64,000 nucleotides of DNA, from positions 241,931,741 to 241,995,740 of the forward strand of contig CM041465.1 in NCBI GenBank assembly GCA_023213395.1, in the 5' to 3' direction. The notes under the pieces are model-generated. The model saw only the letters and a list, made by a program, of their open reading frames with translations, had not been told where the DNA came from and ran no database searches. This DNA is from Cycas panzhihuaensis (Eukaryota; Cycadophyta). Position 1 is the first letter of the stretch. Each line of letters opens with the position of its first letter. Below are positions 23,471-34,955 of this stretch, piece by piece. Made by a program: the position numbers and the translations under genes.

Positions 23471-24120
23471 GGCGTGCTCTTCTTCTTGAAGCTCTTGGCC
23501 AACAAGATGCTTCCATCCATGCGATAGGTGCTACCTCTCATGGGCCACCTGTCATCTCATTTGATCCCAGAGATCTCCCATCTCCCAGCAAGCGGGAGAA
23601 GCTTTTGCATTACCCGTTCGTCATTAAAATTGACACTCTTGATTGTATCATAAAGAGGACAATTGTAGACAATGGCTCCTCAGTTAACGCTATGCACAGT
23701 ATGCGCAAGGAGCTAGGCATAGTAGCACTTGAGTCTGTCCCTTGGAATTGCCAAGGGTATGATGGGACTGCCAAGTCCCTCTAGGCGATCTCCCTATCCC
23801 TCACCTTAGGAGGAAAAGCTTTCTCGAAGTTCTTTGTACTCGACGTCGATGTGGAGTACAACCTCTTGTTGGGCTGACCATGGCTCGACCAGATGGGAGC
23901 AATCTGCTCCACGCAATGGGGGCAACTTAAATTTGTCCATGAAGGACAAGTTAAAGTTGTCGCTCGTGAGCCTATGCCGTCTCACACCTCTCATCCAGAC
24001 TGCCAGGCTGTTTTCGATAATGAAGATAGTGATCCTGAGGAGGCTACCCCTTCCGTGGGACCTTTGTTTCAGGAGACTGACCTTCATCACGGACCTATGC
24101 CATGTCATGAGCCAAACCTA
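23471..24120 (+). pseudogene. E3 aspartic protease
   Basis: The active-site segment IVDNGSSVNAM is at about 23660-23700, followed by GYDGTAKSL, VLDVDVEYNLLLG and PWLDQMGAICS. Stops interrupt it (TAG near 23782, TGA near 23876) and there is a frame change before 23640. It is homologous to 61388-61672 in E5. The enzyme would cleave the polyprotein. Confidence 0.82.
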
Positions 24121-24643
24121 GTTAGGTTTGCCCCTATTGGCGTGGGTGGTTACGGTTACCTGCGTCACGGGTGATTCTGATTCGGATAGCGAGGGTTATG
24201 GGCCCTCTCCTCGACGTGTCACCCTGGTTTCGCAAGCACCTAAGGGAATATCTCGATCAGATATTCCCGCTCTTCCTCATTCTACATTGGCTCCCGAGCC
24301 GCTGGTCCTAAACCAGCCATTCAGTTTACCTTCTCGGCTTCCCCGAGCGGTCCCACGTAGGCGCCCACGTCGACGAGCCACTCGTAGAAGCACTTCTTCT
24401 TCACGCTCTAGATCCTTACCTCAGACTAGAGCCACTCTTACTCGTATGCAACCTTGCCACGCGATCCGTCATGTGCCAGGTCCATTGCACTCATCTGGTT
24501 CTGACCATAGTAAGTTTACTAGTAGGCCTAGCGATACTGGACCTACTCTGCATCACCTATCTCCTACCCTATGTGTGACTACCCCTACCTTTATGGGGTC
24601 TAGGCACACCTCTTCCTCTCTTCTTGCTCCGAAACCAGCCTAA
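24121..24643 (+). pseudogene. E3 linker with Arg-rich tail
   Basis: After a one-base shift near 24170 the frame 24128-24643 continues from the conserved linker motif (GYGYL) with DSDSDSEGYGP, then a basic stretch (RRRPRRRATRRSTSSSRSRS at about residues 80-100) and ends at TAA 24641. The part after the acidic run has no match in the E2 or E5 linkers. It may be a leftover of a longer ancestral linker or E3-specific. The basic stretch could bind nucleic acid; that is inference. Confidence 0.6.
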
Positions 24644-25047
24644 ACTACCATTTTAAATTGTTTCCATTCCTCCCAACCACGGGTTAAATGGCAATTTAAG
24701 ATGGATTCTTGCTCCGAAACGAGCCTAAACTACCATTTTAAATTGTTTCAATTCCTCCCAACCACGGGTTGAATGGCAATTTAAGATGGATTCTTGCTCT
24801 GAAACGAGCCTAAACTACCATTTTAAATTGTTTCCATTCCTCCCAACCATGGGTTGAATGGCAATTTAAGATGGATTCTTACTCAAAGCGAGCCTAAACT
24901 ACCATTTTAAATTGTTTCCATTCCTCCCAACCACAGGTTGAATGGCAATTTAAGATGGATTCTTGCTCCGAAACGAGCCTAAACTACCATTTTAAATTGT
25001 TCCCATTACTCCCAACCACGGGTTGAATGGCAATTTAAGATGGATTC
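24621..25047 (+). repeat. E3 tandem array, five units of about 85 bp
   Basis: CCTAAACTACCATTTTAAAT recurs at 24639, 24724, 24809, 24893 and 24978 (spacing 85, 85, 84, 85). Each unit also contains CTCCCAACCACGGGTTGAAT. The unit derives from the segment 3' of integrase (E5 about 57725-57805, reversed). Units are almost identical, so the expansion is recent or homogenised. Confidence 0.92.
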
Positions 25048-25343
25048 TCATTTCTTCTTCCGGTTCCTCTCGCGGAACCCGCGTTCCCATGTGCTCTTGG
25101 GAACCTTTGTCCTCCTATTTGGGCATCCCCCAACTAGGATGACGCCGTGGAGTATCGTCACTCCCTTCTCCTGCCTGTTGTTTCCTTTGCATATTCCGCT
25201 ATGCTCCCCCGTGGACGTGTATGTCGCTCTATTTCTAACCTCACACCTCTCGATCACCTCTGCTTACGGTGGATGTGTGTGCTCCTGTTAGACATATGGC
25301 CATACACGGAAGGAAACACATGCATCTACATATTTACAAAATC
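25048..25343 (+). other. E3 remnant of antisense-gene 3' flank
   Basis: It reads in reverse the E5 segment 57420-57720 (for example GGGCATCCCCCAACTAGG and GGAGCACACACATCCACC equivalents). It ends near 25343, where the deletion that removed the antisense gene joins it to aRNH. No gene. Confidence 0.75.
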
Positions 25344-25445
25344 TACATATTCAGCATATCCCGAGGCACCTCAATGCTGAGGCCGGCAGCCTCGTCTGCC
25401 TCATCCTTGAGCGTCGCCTCCCTCTTCCTGGTGACCGCCCTTGAG
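25344..25445 (+). pseudogene. E3 aRNH C-terminal remnant
   Basis: About 33 codons, IQHIPRHLNAEAGSL and LILERRLPLPGDRP, ending at TGA 25443. They match the end of the E5 aRNH (53632-53730). The catalytic part is deleted. The next 345 bases (to 25790) are the non-coding segment before the PPT that all the elements share. Confidence 0.82.
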
Positions 25446-25790
25446 GCTTGTCCGGCCAGCCCGTGCCCAAGCCTCCGGTCGCTGTTAGTTAGATGTACCT
25501 GCTCTACTTTGTTCGATGCCCTCTTACTTCACGTTGCGCCTTGGCAACAGGGGCATCCCGTTTCACTGCTTATTTCAGTTTCAGGTCGATGTTTGGGTGA
25601 CACGTAGGCAGCCCCTACGTTATCCTCGTCTCTGTCTCGCTTGTCCATGCGTTCCGCCACGACACTTGCCTACACCCTTGGATCACATGCTGCTCTTGAT
25701 TGCTTTTATATATATATCTATGCATGTGCTACTCATACTTTTGATTGTCAGCATTTGCTATCACATTACGCCCTTAGCGGTGAGGCTCAC

Positions 25791-25802
25791 GCCAAGGGGC
25801 GA
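25791..25802 (+). promoter_or_regulatory. E3 polypurine tract
   Basis: GCCAAGGGGCGA directly precedes the 3' LTR start TGTTCCCAG. Confidence 0.8.
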
Positions 25803-28332
25803 TGTTCCCAGCTATTGGGAATGGACTCGAGACACATTGACACAGGTTTGTTCAGGTATATGTGCTTACTTTTCTTACTTATGATTGCTAAGGTAATTTA
25901 GAATAGTTTGATTGACATATGCCTGCCTACATGCATTCGTTTGACTGCCTGTCCATAATGCATGTGCCTAACGGCACCCTCAGCCTATGACGACTCACAA
26001 TGGGCATTCATCGCTGAATGCGACACCCGTATGGCGACAACCACTCACGATGTCTCCATGGTCTTTCGGGATGCTTTTGCCAGCTTGTTTATTCTTGTTA
26101 CCACATGCCACTTATGTTGCAAATCCTTCCTAAGCCCGGTTTAACCCTTAGTTAGGGCTCTTTGCACCATTATGAGTACTTGCCCATGGCCTAGACCTTC
26201 TCTAATTGATGTATTTCATGCCTAGCTTTTTGACCTTACCAAAAACCTGATTTTCAAGTTATATTTTTCTCTTTTTTGAATTTCGGGTTGGTACCGTGGT
26301 AAACTAGGCGGTCATGCCGGAGTTCTTGATGGTACCACCGGAGTTTGCGGTGATGCAAGTTTGCCGCGAACATCGCTTAAAATTTAAAAGAGAAAGCACG
26401 ATGTCGCATTTTTCACGGAACTACTGGCGTGGCTCCATATGCTGGTTGGGCGCCCCAAGGCCCCCAACGTTCACTTGCTATGCCCAAGGCATAAAAGCTT
26501 TTTTTTATTCATTTTTTATTCTTCTTGACTTCACTTTTCAAGTTTTCTAGAGCAACTTCTCCACAAAAGACAAGGCAAAGAAACAGTAAATAAGAGAACT
26601 TCTTCTACAGCAGTGGGACAGAGGTGAAGTGGGCTGCTACCAGCTGGAGTTACAGGGCCATTGCTGCCCCCTACAGAGCTCCATTGCAAGCACCACTCTT
26701 CTCCACAAATACTCAAAGCTTCATGAGGATTTCTTCACCAAAAAGACCACTTCAAAGACCCATTTTCAAGCTCTCAACTTGCATGAAGCTCTACTCTTCT
26801 ACTCTCCTGCAAAGGACATTCAACGCCACCTCTTAGACATTGCTTGAGCTGTTGCTCCAAGTGGCCAAGTACCTACATGCACTTATTCTTCTCTATTCAA
26901 GGTATTTATTGTCTCTTGTTGGTGCTTTTTGCTTGTTTTTCCATTGTTTGGCTTGCAAATTCTTTCCTCCCTTTTGCATGCACTTTCTTTGAGTTTCTCT
27001 TGGCCGTTTGATGCAAGTAATCTTAGTAGTTGTGGCTTACTAGAGTGCTGCCCTAGGTTAGGCACATTTTCTTGTATTTCCTTGAAACCCATCCTCTTCC
27101 TCTTAGCTTCCTCTTTCGCCATTTTCTAAGCTAGCCGGCATAAAGGGTTTTCACAAGGATTTGAGGGAGATAGGCAGGGTTCCGTCCCCCATTGCTGTCC
27201 TTCTCCCCAAGGGTTTCGTCCCTTATCCTCTCTCCCTTTAGCACCCGTGCTTTCTTAGGAAACGGAGCTAGAGAAGCCTTGGAGAGTTGGGTTGAGTTTC
27301 CCTCTTGGTGTAGGAAATTTGTTACTACATGACTCATCTTGTTGCATGCTAGCACTGTTTCCCCTATACCCTGTGGAGACCTCTCGTGGGTGAGTTAGCC
27401 ATCCTGAGGCTACACTCAATCCCATTTGGTGCATTTTATGGTGTACGACAGTCCGCATATTTATCGCGTGACTTTGTTTCATTTTCGTTATATGTTGGTG
27501 CTTAACTACATTTTTCTAGCTTAGTTGATTTCATTTTCAGTATATACATATATATCTTGTCGTAGCCAGAGCCTCTCTCCCGAGAGGAGAGCGTTCTTTC
27601 TGTTTGTGTGCAGGGTCGCTTAAGAGGGAGTGGTGCACGAGATCAACCGGTTGCCGGTCGGCTCTCGCATGGTATTCCTCCCCCTTCTTGTTTTGAGCTT
27701 TACTTTTCGTTCTTTCAGTTTATTTAGTCCTTACATGCTCTCGGGGAGGTAAGTGAACCCCCTTCGTTGTCTTCGATCGACGTTGCATGCGCGGAGGATG
27801 GAGGGAAGGAGTGCAACCGAGGAGGGGAACCTGCGTTTCCGCTCAGACACCGTATCCAGGTATTTTCCACGTATCTTTCGTATTTTCTTTATGCTCTTAT
27901 GTCTCTTTGCATTTACTTTGATAGGTAAAGGAACATAAAAGAAAAAGGAAAAATAACCGTTTATTTTACATTTGCTTTCTCGTATTACTTTATTACATTG
28001 CATAACATAGTAGTAGAGGACCCATTTACTGCGTTCTTAGCCGCACTTGCTCTAGACCCGTTACGCATTTGGTTGGTTGCCCCCTCGTTGCCTTCTCATT
28101 GCCTTGAGAAGTCATGATGCGCGAGGTTCCTTTTCCCTTCCCGGCCATCCGAAGGGTAGGAGGGCCTCGTCTTGCACGGCCACCTGGAAGCAACCAGGCA
28201 CCTTGCGATCCGTGCACTGCTCCAAACAAGACGGACATCCTGCGAGGTATGATCCTCGCTATCTAGCTTGCTTAGCCTATTATTTTTATGCCCTTTCCGC
28301 TAGACGTTGGATCATTGCCCGCCATGCGCTTG
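25803..28332 (+). repeat. E3 3' LTR
   Basis: The LTR is about 2,530 bp and is the partner of 18236-20735. The final bases are altered (GCGCTTG instead of GCGTTTCA) but are followed at once by the target duplication TGTTC. Differences from the 5' LTR are mostly scattered transitions, plus dense small indels at 26286-26350 and 27636-27680. Confidence 0.93.
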
Positions 28333-28337
28333 TGTTC
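28333..28337. repeat. Target-site duplication of E3, right copy
   Basis: TGTTC, identical to 18231-18235. The E2 protease continues directly after it. Confidence 0.85.
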
Positions 28338-28690
28338 CAAGGCAGAAATACCAAGCTCTTACATGACATGCAAGGGCATGGCGTTCACGGAAGAATCATT
28401 GTCGACAATAGTCCTTCAAAGGGTATAATCGGGTGTATCGATAGTAATAGTGAATGGGAAGTTCCACTAATATTCCCTTTCACCTGCGGGAGGAAGGTCC
28501 TTAGGATCAAATGAAATAATAGGTTCGCGACTTTGGGTAACGCCCAAAGTATAAACAGGCACATCATTCGATCCTAAAGCTTCCAGGAGGAGGGCCCGTT
28601 GCTGGGGACAACTCCTCAAAACATCCATTAAGGACATTCCTGCAGCAACAATATGAAGTTCATCCACGATGGAGAATGGATTACCCTTCA
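28338..28690 (-). pseudogene. E2 protease, N-terminal part
   Basis: The minus strand carries PFSIVDELH, then LLEALGSNDVPVYTLGV and the active-site region VDNDSSVNAM (DNGSS in E5, so Gly is changed to Asp). The frame is shifted within. It continues at 18235 on the far side of E3. Confidence 0.78.
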
Positions 28691-31217
28691 CGATAGGCTG
28701 GATAAGTTCCCTTCAAAAATCGTAATGACCCGGGCGTATAGGAATAGCCTTAGGGAAGAGAGGTATTTCCGGGGGAGGGTTCTCTAGAAGAGGGTCAGAA
28801 GGAGTAGAAGAAGAAGCACCTGTTGCTTCCTTGGTGGCCTGAGACTACGTGAGGGCATAAGAGGGAGTCACCTCAAGCAACTAGATCACCTTCTTTCCCT
28901 TATTCCGGGGCTGCGAAGGTGATGGGGTATGACGGCTAGGGGAACGGGAGGAAGAGGACAAATTCCTAGCGCCCTTCCCTTTATCACGGGAAGGATGGGA
29001 ATTAGGCGATCTTCCTCGTTTCCAGCTATTCTTAATTTGGGCATTGCGATCATGTTCCCCATGTTTAGGGAACAGATCCTTGTAAACTGGTTGGTCTAAA
29101 TTAAGCCTTGAGGCCCGTTTAGAGGAAGATTCACGTCAAGGGGCATCCTTAGGATACTGGGCCCTGCAACGCAAATCATCGTGGGAGAAATCCCCATGAA
29201 TGGATCACCACTTCTTCTCAAGCGGGGGATCTAACTTCCTCGCTTAAGAGGACTGGGCATTTCCATTCCTGGGGAGGGGAGCTTGAGTTGTTTATTGGAC
29301 TTATTTGTTGGATGTTGGGGATGACAGGGCTTGGAGCTTAAGCTCCTTCATCGTACGCTCGAATGAGTGTATGGCAGATGTGAGGGGGTCCAAAGTCCTT
29401 TCAGTCAGGTGAGAGGAAGACCTGGTAGGTTGTGAAGGTTTGGTATCTCTGGTTGAAGGTGGTACCTCACGTCGCTGTGAGGGCTTAAGAGGTTTCTCGA
29501 GTCCGGCTTGGATCTCAATAGCCTCCAACGCTAAGCACTTGGTGATTATGGAGTCGCATGTGGTTGCCCCCATCTTAAGGACTTCCACTTGCACTTCGGG
29601 ATGAAGTGCGTTAATGAAGAGATCTCTCTTCAACTCCTTGGGCAATGTTGCCTTAATAGAGTGAAGCAAGTCATGGAATCGCCTCACAAATTCATGATTC
29701 AGCTCATCGTGACCTTATTTAAGCGATAAGAGGGATTTCATTCCACTCTCAAATGGATGAGCTACATCAAAATAGTTGATGAGCTCATCCACCAATTGCT
29801 GGAATGAATAAATAGAGTGGGCAAGGAGATGGTAGAACCATTTAAGGGCATCACCCTGCAAGGATTGTGGAAATAATTTCATTAGAATGTGGTCATATAC
29901 CTAGTAGTCTATGCACGCCATAGAGAAACTACACACATGCTTAGCTGGGTCTTGTGACAAAGTTCCATCAAATGTAGGAACTTTAGGAGGATGAGGCGGT
30001 AGATTGGTTCTTAATGCCTCAACAGATAAAGGTGTCGATCTATAGTCTATGAAGGGATGTGCCCTTGCCTTGGCCACAGGATCAACGAATGACATAGTAG
30101 GTACTCAACAAGAAGCAGACAGGGGTGGCACACCCATCCCTCCTTGAGGAAACGCCCCTTGCTGAGAGGGGACTTAAGGATAGGTGCCTTGGAAGGGAGT
30201 TAGGTTCCCTTGTAAAGGCATAGTAAAAGGGATTGCACTAGATGACAAAAAAGATAGATGTGGAACCAGGTTTTGTCCATATGGGCCACCCGTAGGTGGG
30301 GCAACCCCATATGGGTGTAATGGATCCACCCCATAAGCTGGGAGGTGGCTTCCCCTATCCTTCCCCCAAGGTTGAGAAGTATACCTTGGGGGGATATAAA
30401 AGGAAGCCCCAACAGATTGATTTTGAGGGTGTGTGGGAGCGAGTTCCACATGACTAATGGTTGGAGGGTTAGTAGGACCGGTAGGCCTACTAGGGAAAGT
30501 ATATGGCACATTGGGAGATGGCACATTGGTTTGGCTAGGGAAGGATATGCTGACCTTCAACTAAGGGAAAGACATACCGCGGGAAGATCCTGAAACACTA
30601 GGACCTTGGCACAGGACAGAAGGTGCAACATGTATCCCCACAAAAGGAATAGGAAAAGAGCAGGACACATGCGCAGGCACGAAAGGATTGGTTGTTACAG
30701 GAAGAGTAGATGCGGATGAGGAAAGCAGGGGAGGAGCGGAAGAAGAAGAGGCCCCTCCACGAAAAGCATCCTCAAACCATCTAGGACGTGGTTGGAAATG
30801 AGCAGTATGATGACACTTATTAAAGGCTTTAACCACATCGACCAGAGGGGTGTCTATGTGCTCATAAGAGGTAGATGGGACCTCGAACGAAGTAGATCCC
30901 TCAGGATGTTCCTTGTAAGAGTCACCAACTAAGTGGTAAATCTCAAGAGGAAAAGATCCTTCTACCACATGGGTAGAGGGATGGGTGTCAAGCAGGTGAT
31001 GTTGGTCACCCGGGTAGTAAATAAGATCATCACCCTCTTAGGTGGATCTTAGAATAGAAGAAGGAAATTCATGGGTTTCCAAAGCTAAGGTGTGGTAGGC
31101 CCAATCAAAAGAGTATCCCTCCATAGTCAGATCAGAATCTGACAAAGGAAGAGGATGATACATGGGGTCTTCTAATAATGGAGGTAGACCACGTAAGCGA
31201 TGAGAGAAGCATCGCAT
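28691..31217 (-). pseudogene. E2 gag
   Basis: The likely start is ATG at 31217 (CFSHRLRGLPP follows, as in E3). The frame runs through 30968-30174 with an in-frame stop at 30561, then FIDYRSTPLSVEALRTNLPP (from about 30050), and the gag domain end RRFHDLLHSIKATLPKEL (29687-29301). The zinc knuckle near 29180-29230 has lost its first Cys codon to TGA. The last part, to 28691, is the Ser/Arg-rich linker before protease. Confidence 0.85.
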
Positions 31218-31368
31218 GTAAGGTCAACCAATACTATTAGGAAAGGGAAAGGGCGATAAAGGCACATGCATTGGGGGATGCCCAACGAAGAGAATGGAGT
31301 AGGAAAAAAACTACAAAGAGGTAGCAAAACCAATGGAAGAGAGCAGAAACTAGCTCCCTTATTGGCAG

Positions 31369-31387
31369 GTCCCCAGTATGGTCACTA
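31369..31387 (-). promoter_or_regulatory. E2 primer-binding site
   Basis: The minus strand reads TAGTGACCATACTGGGGAC, one base after the 5' LTR end (CA). It matches E3's site except for two transitions. The TAG start would pair poorly with a tRNA CCA end. Confidence 0.8.
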
Positions 31388-31388
31388 G

Positions 31389-34129
31389 TGGATGCACGTC
31401 TATGGGATAGCTACCTAACTGAGTAGGAGTGGTAAGGGTGGTCGATGGCATAATTGAGGAAATTCCTACAAGTAAGGCAAATACCACGCAGGGTGCCCTG
31501 TGTGCTGGAGTGCGAGTTCGGGACCTACAAATAGAATCTAGCTACCTGGAAGTGGTTCCCCACTTCGAACAAGAAGAGAAGAGGTGTAGGATTAGCCTGG
31601 GTTGACCTAAGGGAAGGATCCTCCCACCCTTGGATGGCCGGAAGGGGAAGGAGAGAACCCTTCAAGGGTTTCCCTAGAGTAGAGGGAAAACAAGGAAAAG
31701 GTAGGCAAGTGAATGGCCTACGAATGAGATCTTCTTGGTTACTCGGCTAGGCAGAAAACCAAGAGAGCGGAAAGGAAATAACCAAAGGGAGGTAGTTATG
31801 ATGTGTGCAAGCAAACTAACTAAGTAAGGCAAGTTGGTGAAGCAAGAGGGAAGTATGCAAGGAAAAAGGGAGAAAAGGTGAAAGGGGAAGACTTCTTGAG
31901 ACCTTTTCCCATAGTAAATATAATGTAAGAGATAAAGTAAACAGAATATAAACCAAGACGGAGGTTGATTTCCCTTTCTCTTTCCGATGAGCTAATTACT
32001 ATTACACAAAAAAAACTCAAAAGAAAAAGGGTGATGGGTCAGAGCAAGAGTGTATACCTGAAATAGAGGCGTGACGAAGCGACGACATTCCCACGAGGTA
32101 CTCAAAGTTGCTCCACAAGGCATGGCAGATGTGAAGGGTTGCGATAGACTGGAATGTGGGGCTTCCTTACCTTCCCCAAAGCAGCACTAAAGTACCAAGG
32201 AAGGAAAAGAAAGGAACAAAATGCTAGTAACGAATGAAATACTAAAGTAAAACATAAGCGGAAACACTTACCCGCGAAAGAGGAAAGGGAATGGATCCTT
32301 TGCGTCCTTCGCTTACCTGCAAGTGGATGAGAGTATCCCCTTTTCTGGAGAAAAAGTGCTAGCATACAATAGAAAATACTAACAATACATGTATATATGA
32401 GGCAAATATAAACTTAAATACATGCACGTTAGTATTCAATATTACGATGATAAACTGTAGCGGAAAATAACCAAAGTAAATGACAAGTGAACCGGCAAGC
32501 CTCAGAGTGGCCCACCTCCCGCAAGGAACAAACCCTACCTTCCCTCAAGAAGCCATGAGGTAGTGAGGGTAAGGATGTGCAAGAAGGCTGGAAATAGAGG
32601 TAACAAGGGTCGAAAGAGAGCCCAAAAGGATCTACAACAAGCTAGGGTGTTATGGGAAGCAAATTGGGTTATCGGGGAAGAAGTTGGGTAAGGGACAAGT
32701 AGCCGAGGCTTATGTGAGTTGCCTGGATCAAGGTGCAAGCCTTCAAACCAACACTGCAGCACGTGATAGTGCTTATTGCAGTGGCTAAAAATAGCCTAAC
32801 AAACCCCTTGTTTCACTACCAAAAGCAGCACGGGGCAAAAGGGAAGGTTTGGGGGGCGAAGAGCCTCATGAGGAGTGTGGAAGGTGGTGCGGAATCCACC
32901 CAACTCTCACCCAAACCCTACATAACCCCTCTTTCCTACTGTCTTGGGCAAGAAATATAGGAGAGGAGGTCCTAATGGCAGAAAAAGACAGCCCCAAGTA
33001 AGACAAAATAACCTTCAAAGAGGAAACTAAGAAGAACTAGGGATGACATGCAAAACAAGGCATAAATTGGACAAGAAAGCAACTTAAACCAGTAAATACC
33101 TAAGGAAGAGAGAGGAGGCTTTTGCCTCATTCAAGAGCTGCTAAAACAAGGTTGAGAAATCTGCCAAAGAGTTGTGGAGCAACGGGTATGGAACCCCTGC
33201 TAATGAGGCTAATGGAAACACCTGCACTTTGAGGATGCTTGATGGCTGCTTGAGCAAGGAAATGCTAAGATCTCTCCAAAGAGGCCCTCTCCAAGGCATG
33301 TGAAGGGCTGGAAAGATGTCACAGCCATACCAAAAGAGAGCTGGGCACTGGAGAATGATAGCAGGTCTTGGAACAATAGTAGAGCAGCAGAGAACATCAG
33401 AAAGCAGGGTGTTTTCCTTGAGATCCTTCCAAAAATGAGCAAAAAGATCCCTAAAAATGACTTAGAGAAGGCTTAAATACCCAGCCCAAACCCTAAATGA
33501 GTGATTAGGGTGCAGCTGATAGTGACTCAAGTCATGAAACATGTGGCAGTTTCATAATAAATGCGAAATTGCCATGGCAGATTTTTAAAAAATAATCTGA
33601 GACAGTTGCGCCGCCGCAAATTTCACGGTACCATGAAATTTGCGGTAGTACCGTGAATTTCGCTACAGTACGGGATCAAAAACCAAGTCTAGCCCAAACA
33701 GCTAGCCTGGGCTATGGGCTAATGACTAAGGAGGCTGATGGGGGGCTGAGACACCTGCCCAAGGGTAGACAAGCCAGCAAACGAGTCATAAGAGCAAAAA
33801 TATAACTCAAAATATGTGACAAGTCAACCAAACAATGACGGGTCGTCACACGGGCAGGGGTGACATGAGCCAAATGGATCTCAAAGTGAGTAGGGAAAAA
33901 TGCGGGAAGTGGAATGGCCACCAGGGTGCCATACTCATTGGGAATGTGCCCCCGTTACAGTCATCATAGGCTAAATAAGTATAGATGATGACAAGATCAT
34001 CTTCGAGATCACAACATACAAACATGCAAGCATACACTCATCTCAAAAGAAAGCAATGATAAGGTGAGAAGCATACCTACACTCACTTGAGTCGATAATT
34101 CCATATCCATTCCCAGAAGCTGGGAAACA
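31389..34129 (-). repeat. E2 5' LTR, with 32-bp palindrome
   Basis: The LTR is 2,741 bp, starting TGTTTCCC on the minus strand at 34129 and ending ATCCA at 31389. It is the partner of 7007-9721. At 33614-33645 it holds a near-perfect 32-bp palindrome centred on GGTACC with arms CCGCAAATTTCA / TGAAATTTGCGG (one mismatch). The short frames inside look like chance. Confidence 0.93.
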
Positions 34130-34134
34130 ACATC
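34130..34134. repeat. Target-site duplication of E2, right copy
   Basis: ACATC, against GCATC at 7002-7006. Confidence 0.7.
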
Positions 34135-34955
34135 TCGATAGCCCAATTAGTGGGCGAGATAATGCTTGAGGCATAGGAAGTGGAGGTAGCAGTAGGGGGA
34201 GTTTCTACAGAAGAGGTGATCATGAGAACGAAGGAGCCAACCATCCCAGGAGGTGATATACTACCCTGACTTGACATCTTTTTGATCACCTCATAACTAT
34301 TTAGATGATTTATTTGTTTCAATTTTGATGCTTTTATGTGTATGTATATTAGATTGACACATGGTATATGTGGTTTGGTAGGGGTAGCAGAGATGACAAG
34401 GCTTCTAGTGGTAGTAGTCTATGAGTTGTTTCCTTAGGTCTACGTAGAGGGATAACCTCCCATCCTAGCTAGTGAGGAGCCTTGGTCAGTAGAGCCACAT
34501 ACAACAACTTTCACCCCATTCACCAAAGCTAGGGACATATAGGTGACATGGTGCTCTAGATGGACTTTGAGTGAAGAGGGACCAAATAATGGTAGAGAGA
34601 TATGCCCTATGAGGCCAAGTCTAGAGGAACTGAAGGCCTCAAGAGGAGGAGCAACTAGTGGAGATGCAGAGAGTAGGATCTAGATCACTGTGCTAGAGGA
34701 GAGGCTCCAAGGAGTAGAGGGAGAGAGGGATCGTATCTAAGTGAGATACAATTATTTAGTGGAGTAGATCGTTACTAGGTTTTTATAGAGCATATCTCAT
34801 ACCCATACTATGATGATGAGCTAAAGGAGACCTCGAGATGAGGAGAGTGAGGTAGGGAGCTTATAGTGATGCCATAGTAGCCTGGGAGGCATGTGGTCTC
34901 CTAATGAGAGATCTCACAGGTGAGGAGATAATAACCCCAAGGGTAGGTCGTCGAT
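34135..34955 (+). pseudogene. E1 antisense gene, 3' part (end of exon 2, intron 2, exon 3)
   Basis: It resumes the gene broken at 7006. Exon 2 ends about 34252 (GAG|GTGATA), intron 2 is about 129 nt, and exon 3 starts at 34382 after TTTGGTAG. The next codons align with GVAEIRRL and REMFPQVYAEG of E4/E5 with stops. ERLQGVEGERD of the coiled coil is recognisable near 34700. Heavily decayed. Confidence 0.7.

Larger units (their letters stand above)
18236..28332 (+). mobile_element. E3: non-autonomous gag-protease LTR element nested in E2
   Basis: It is 10,097 bp, on the plus strand, with LTRs 18236-20735 and 25803-28332, PBS, PPT and a perfect 5-bp target duplication. Between the LTRs are gag, protease, an Arg-rich tail, an 85-bp tandem array, and short remnants of the antisense-gene 3' flank and of aRNH. 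RT, RNase H, integrase, the antisense gene and most of aRNH are absent. This is the layout of terminal-repeat gag (TR-GAG) elements that use enzymes in trans. LTRs differ at 6 of 180 positions over 19261-19440, so it is the youngest element that can be dated here. Confidence 0.92.
7007..34129 (-). mobile_element. E2: full-structure Tat-lineage retrotransposon nested in E1, carrying E3
   Basis: It is about 17,021 bp after subtracting E3 and its 5-bp duplication. Element order (minus strand) is: 5' LTR 31389-34129, PBS 31369-31387, gag from 31217, protease (split by E3), linker, RT, RNase H, integrase, antisense PMD gene (plus strand, 11255-13635), aRNH, PPT, 3' LTR 7007-9721. The LTRs differ at 14 of 180 positions over 7021-7200, 12 of them transitions. 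It is older than E3, younger than E1 and no longer coding. Confidence 0.92.

Noticed and set aside
24621-25047. CRISPR-like regular repeats
   Set aside because: Units are contiguous 85-bp tandem copies without unique spacers, in a plant retrotransposon.
34083-34322. Frame crossing the E2/E1 boundary
   Set aside because: Made by joining LTR sequence to E1 exon 2 at the insertion point; it cannot be an ancestral gene.
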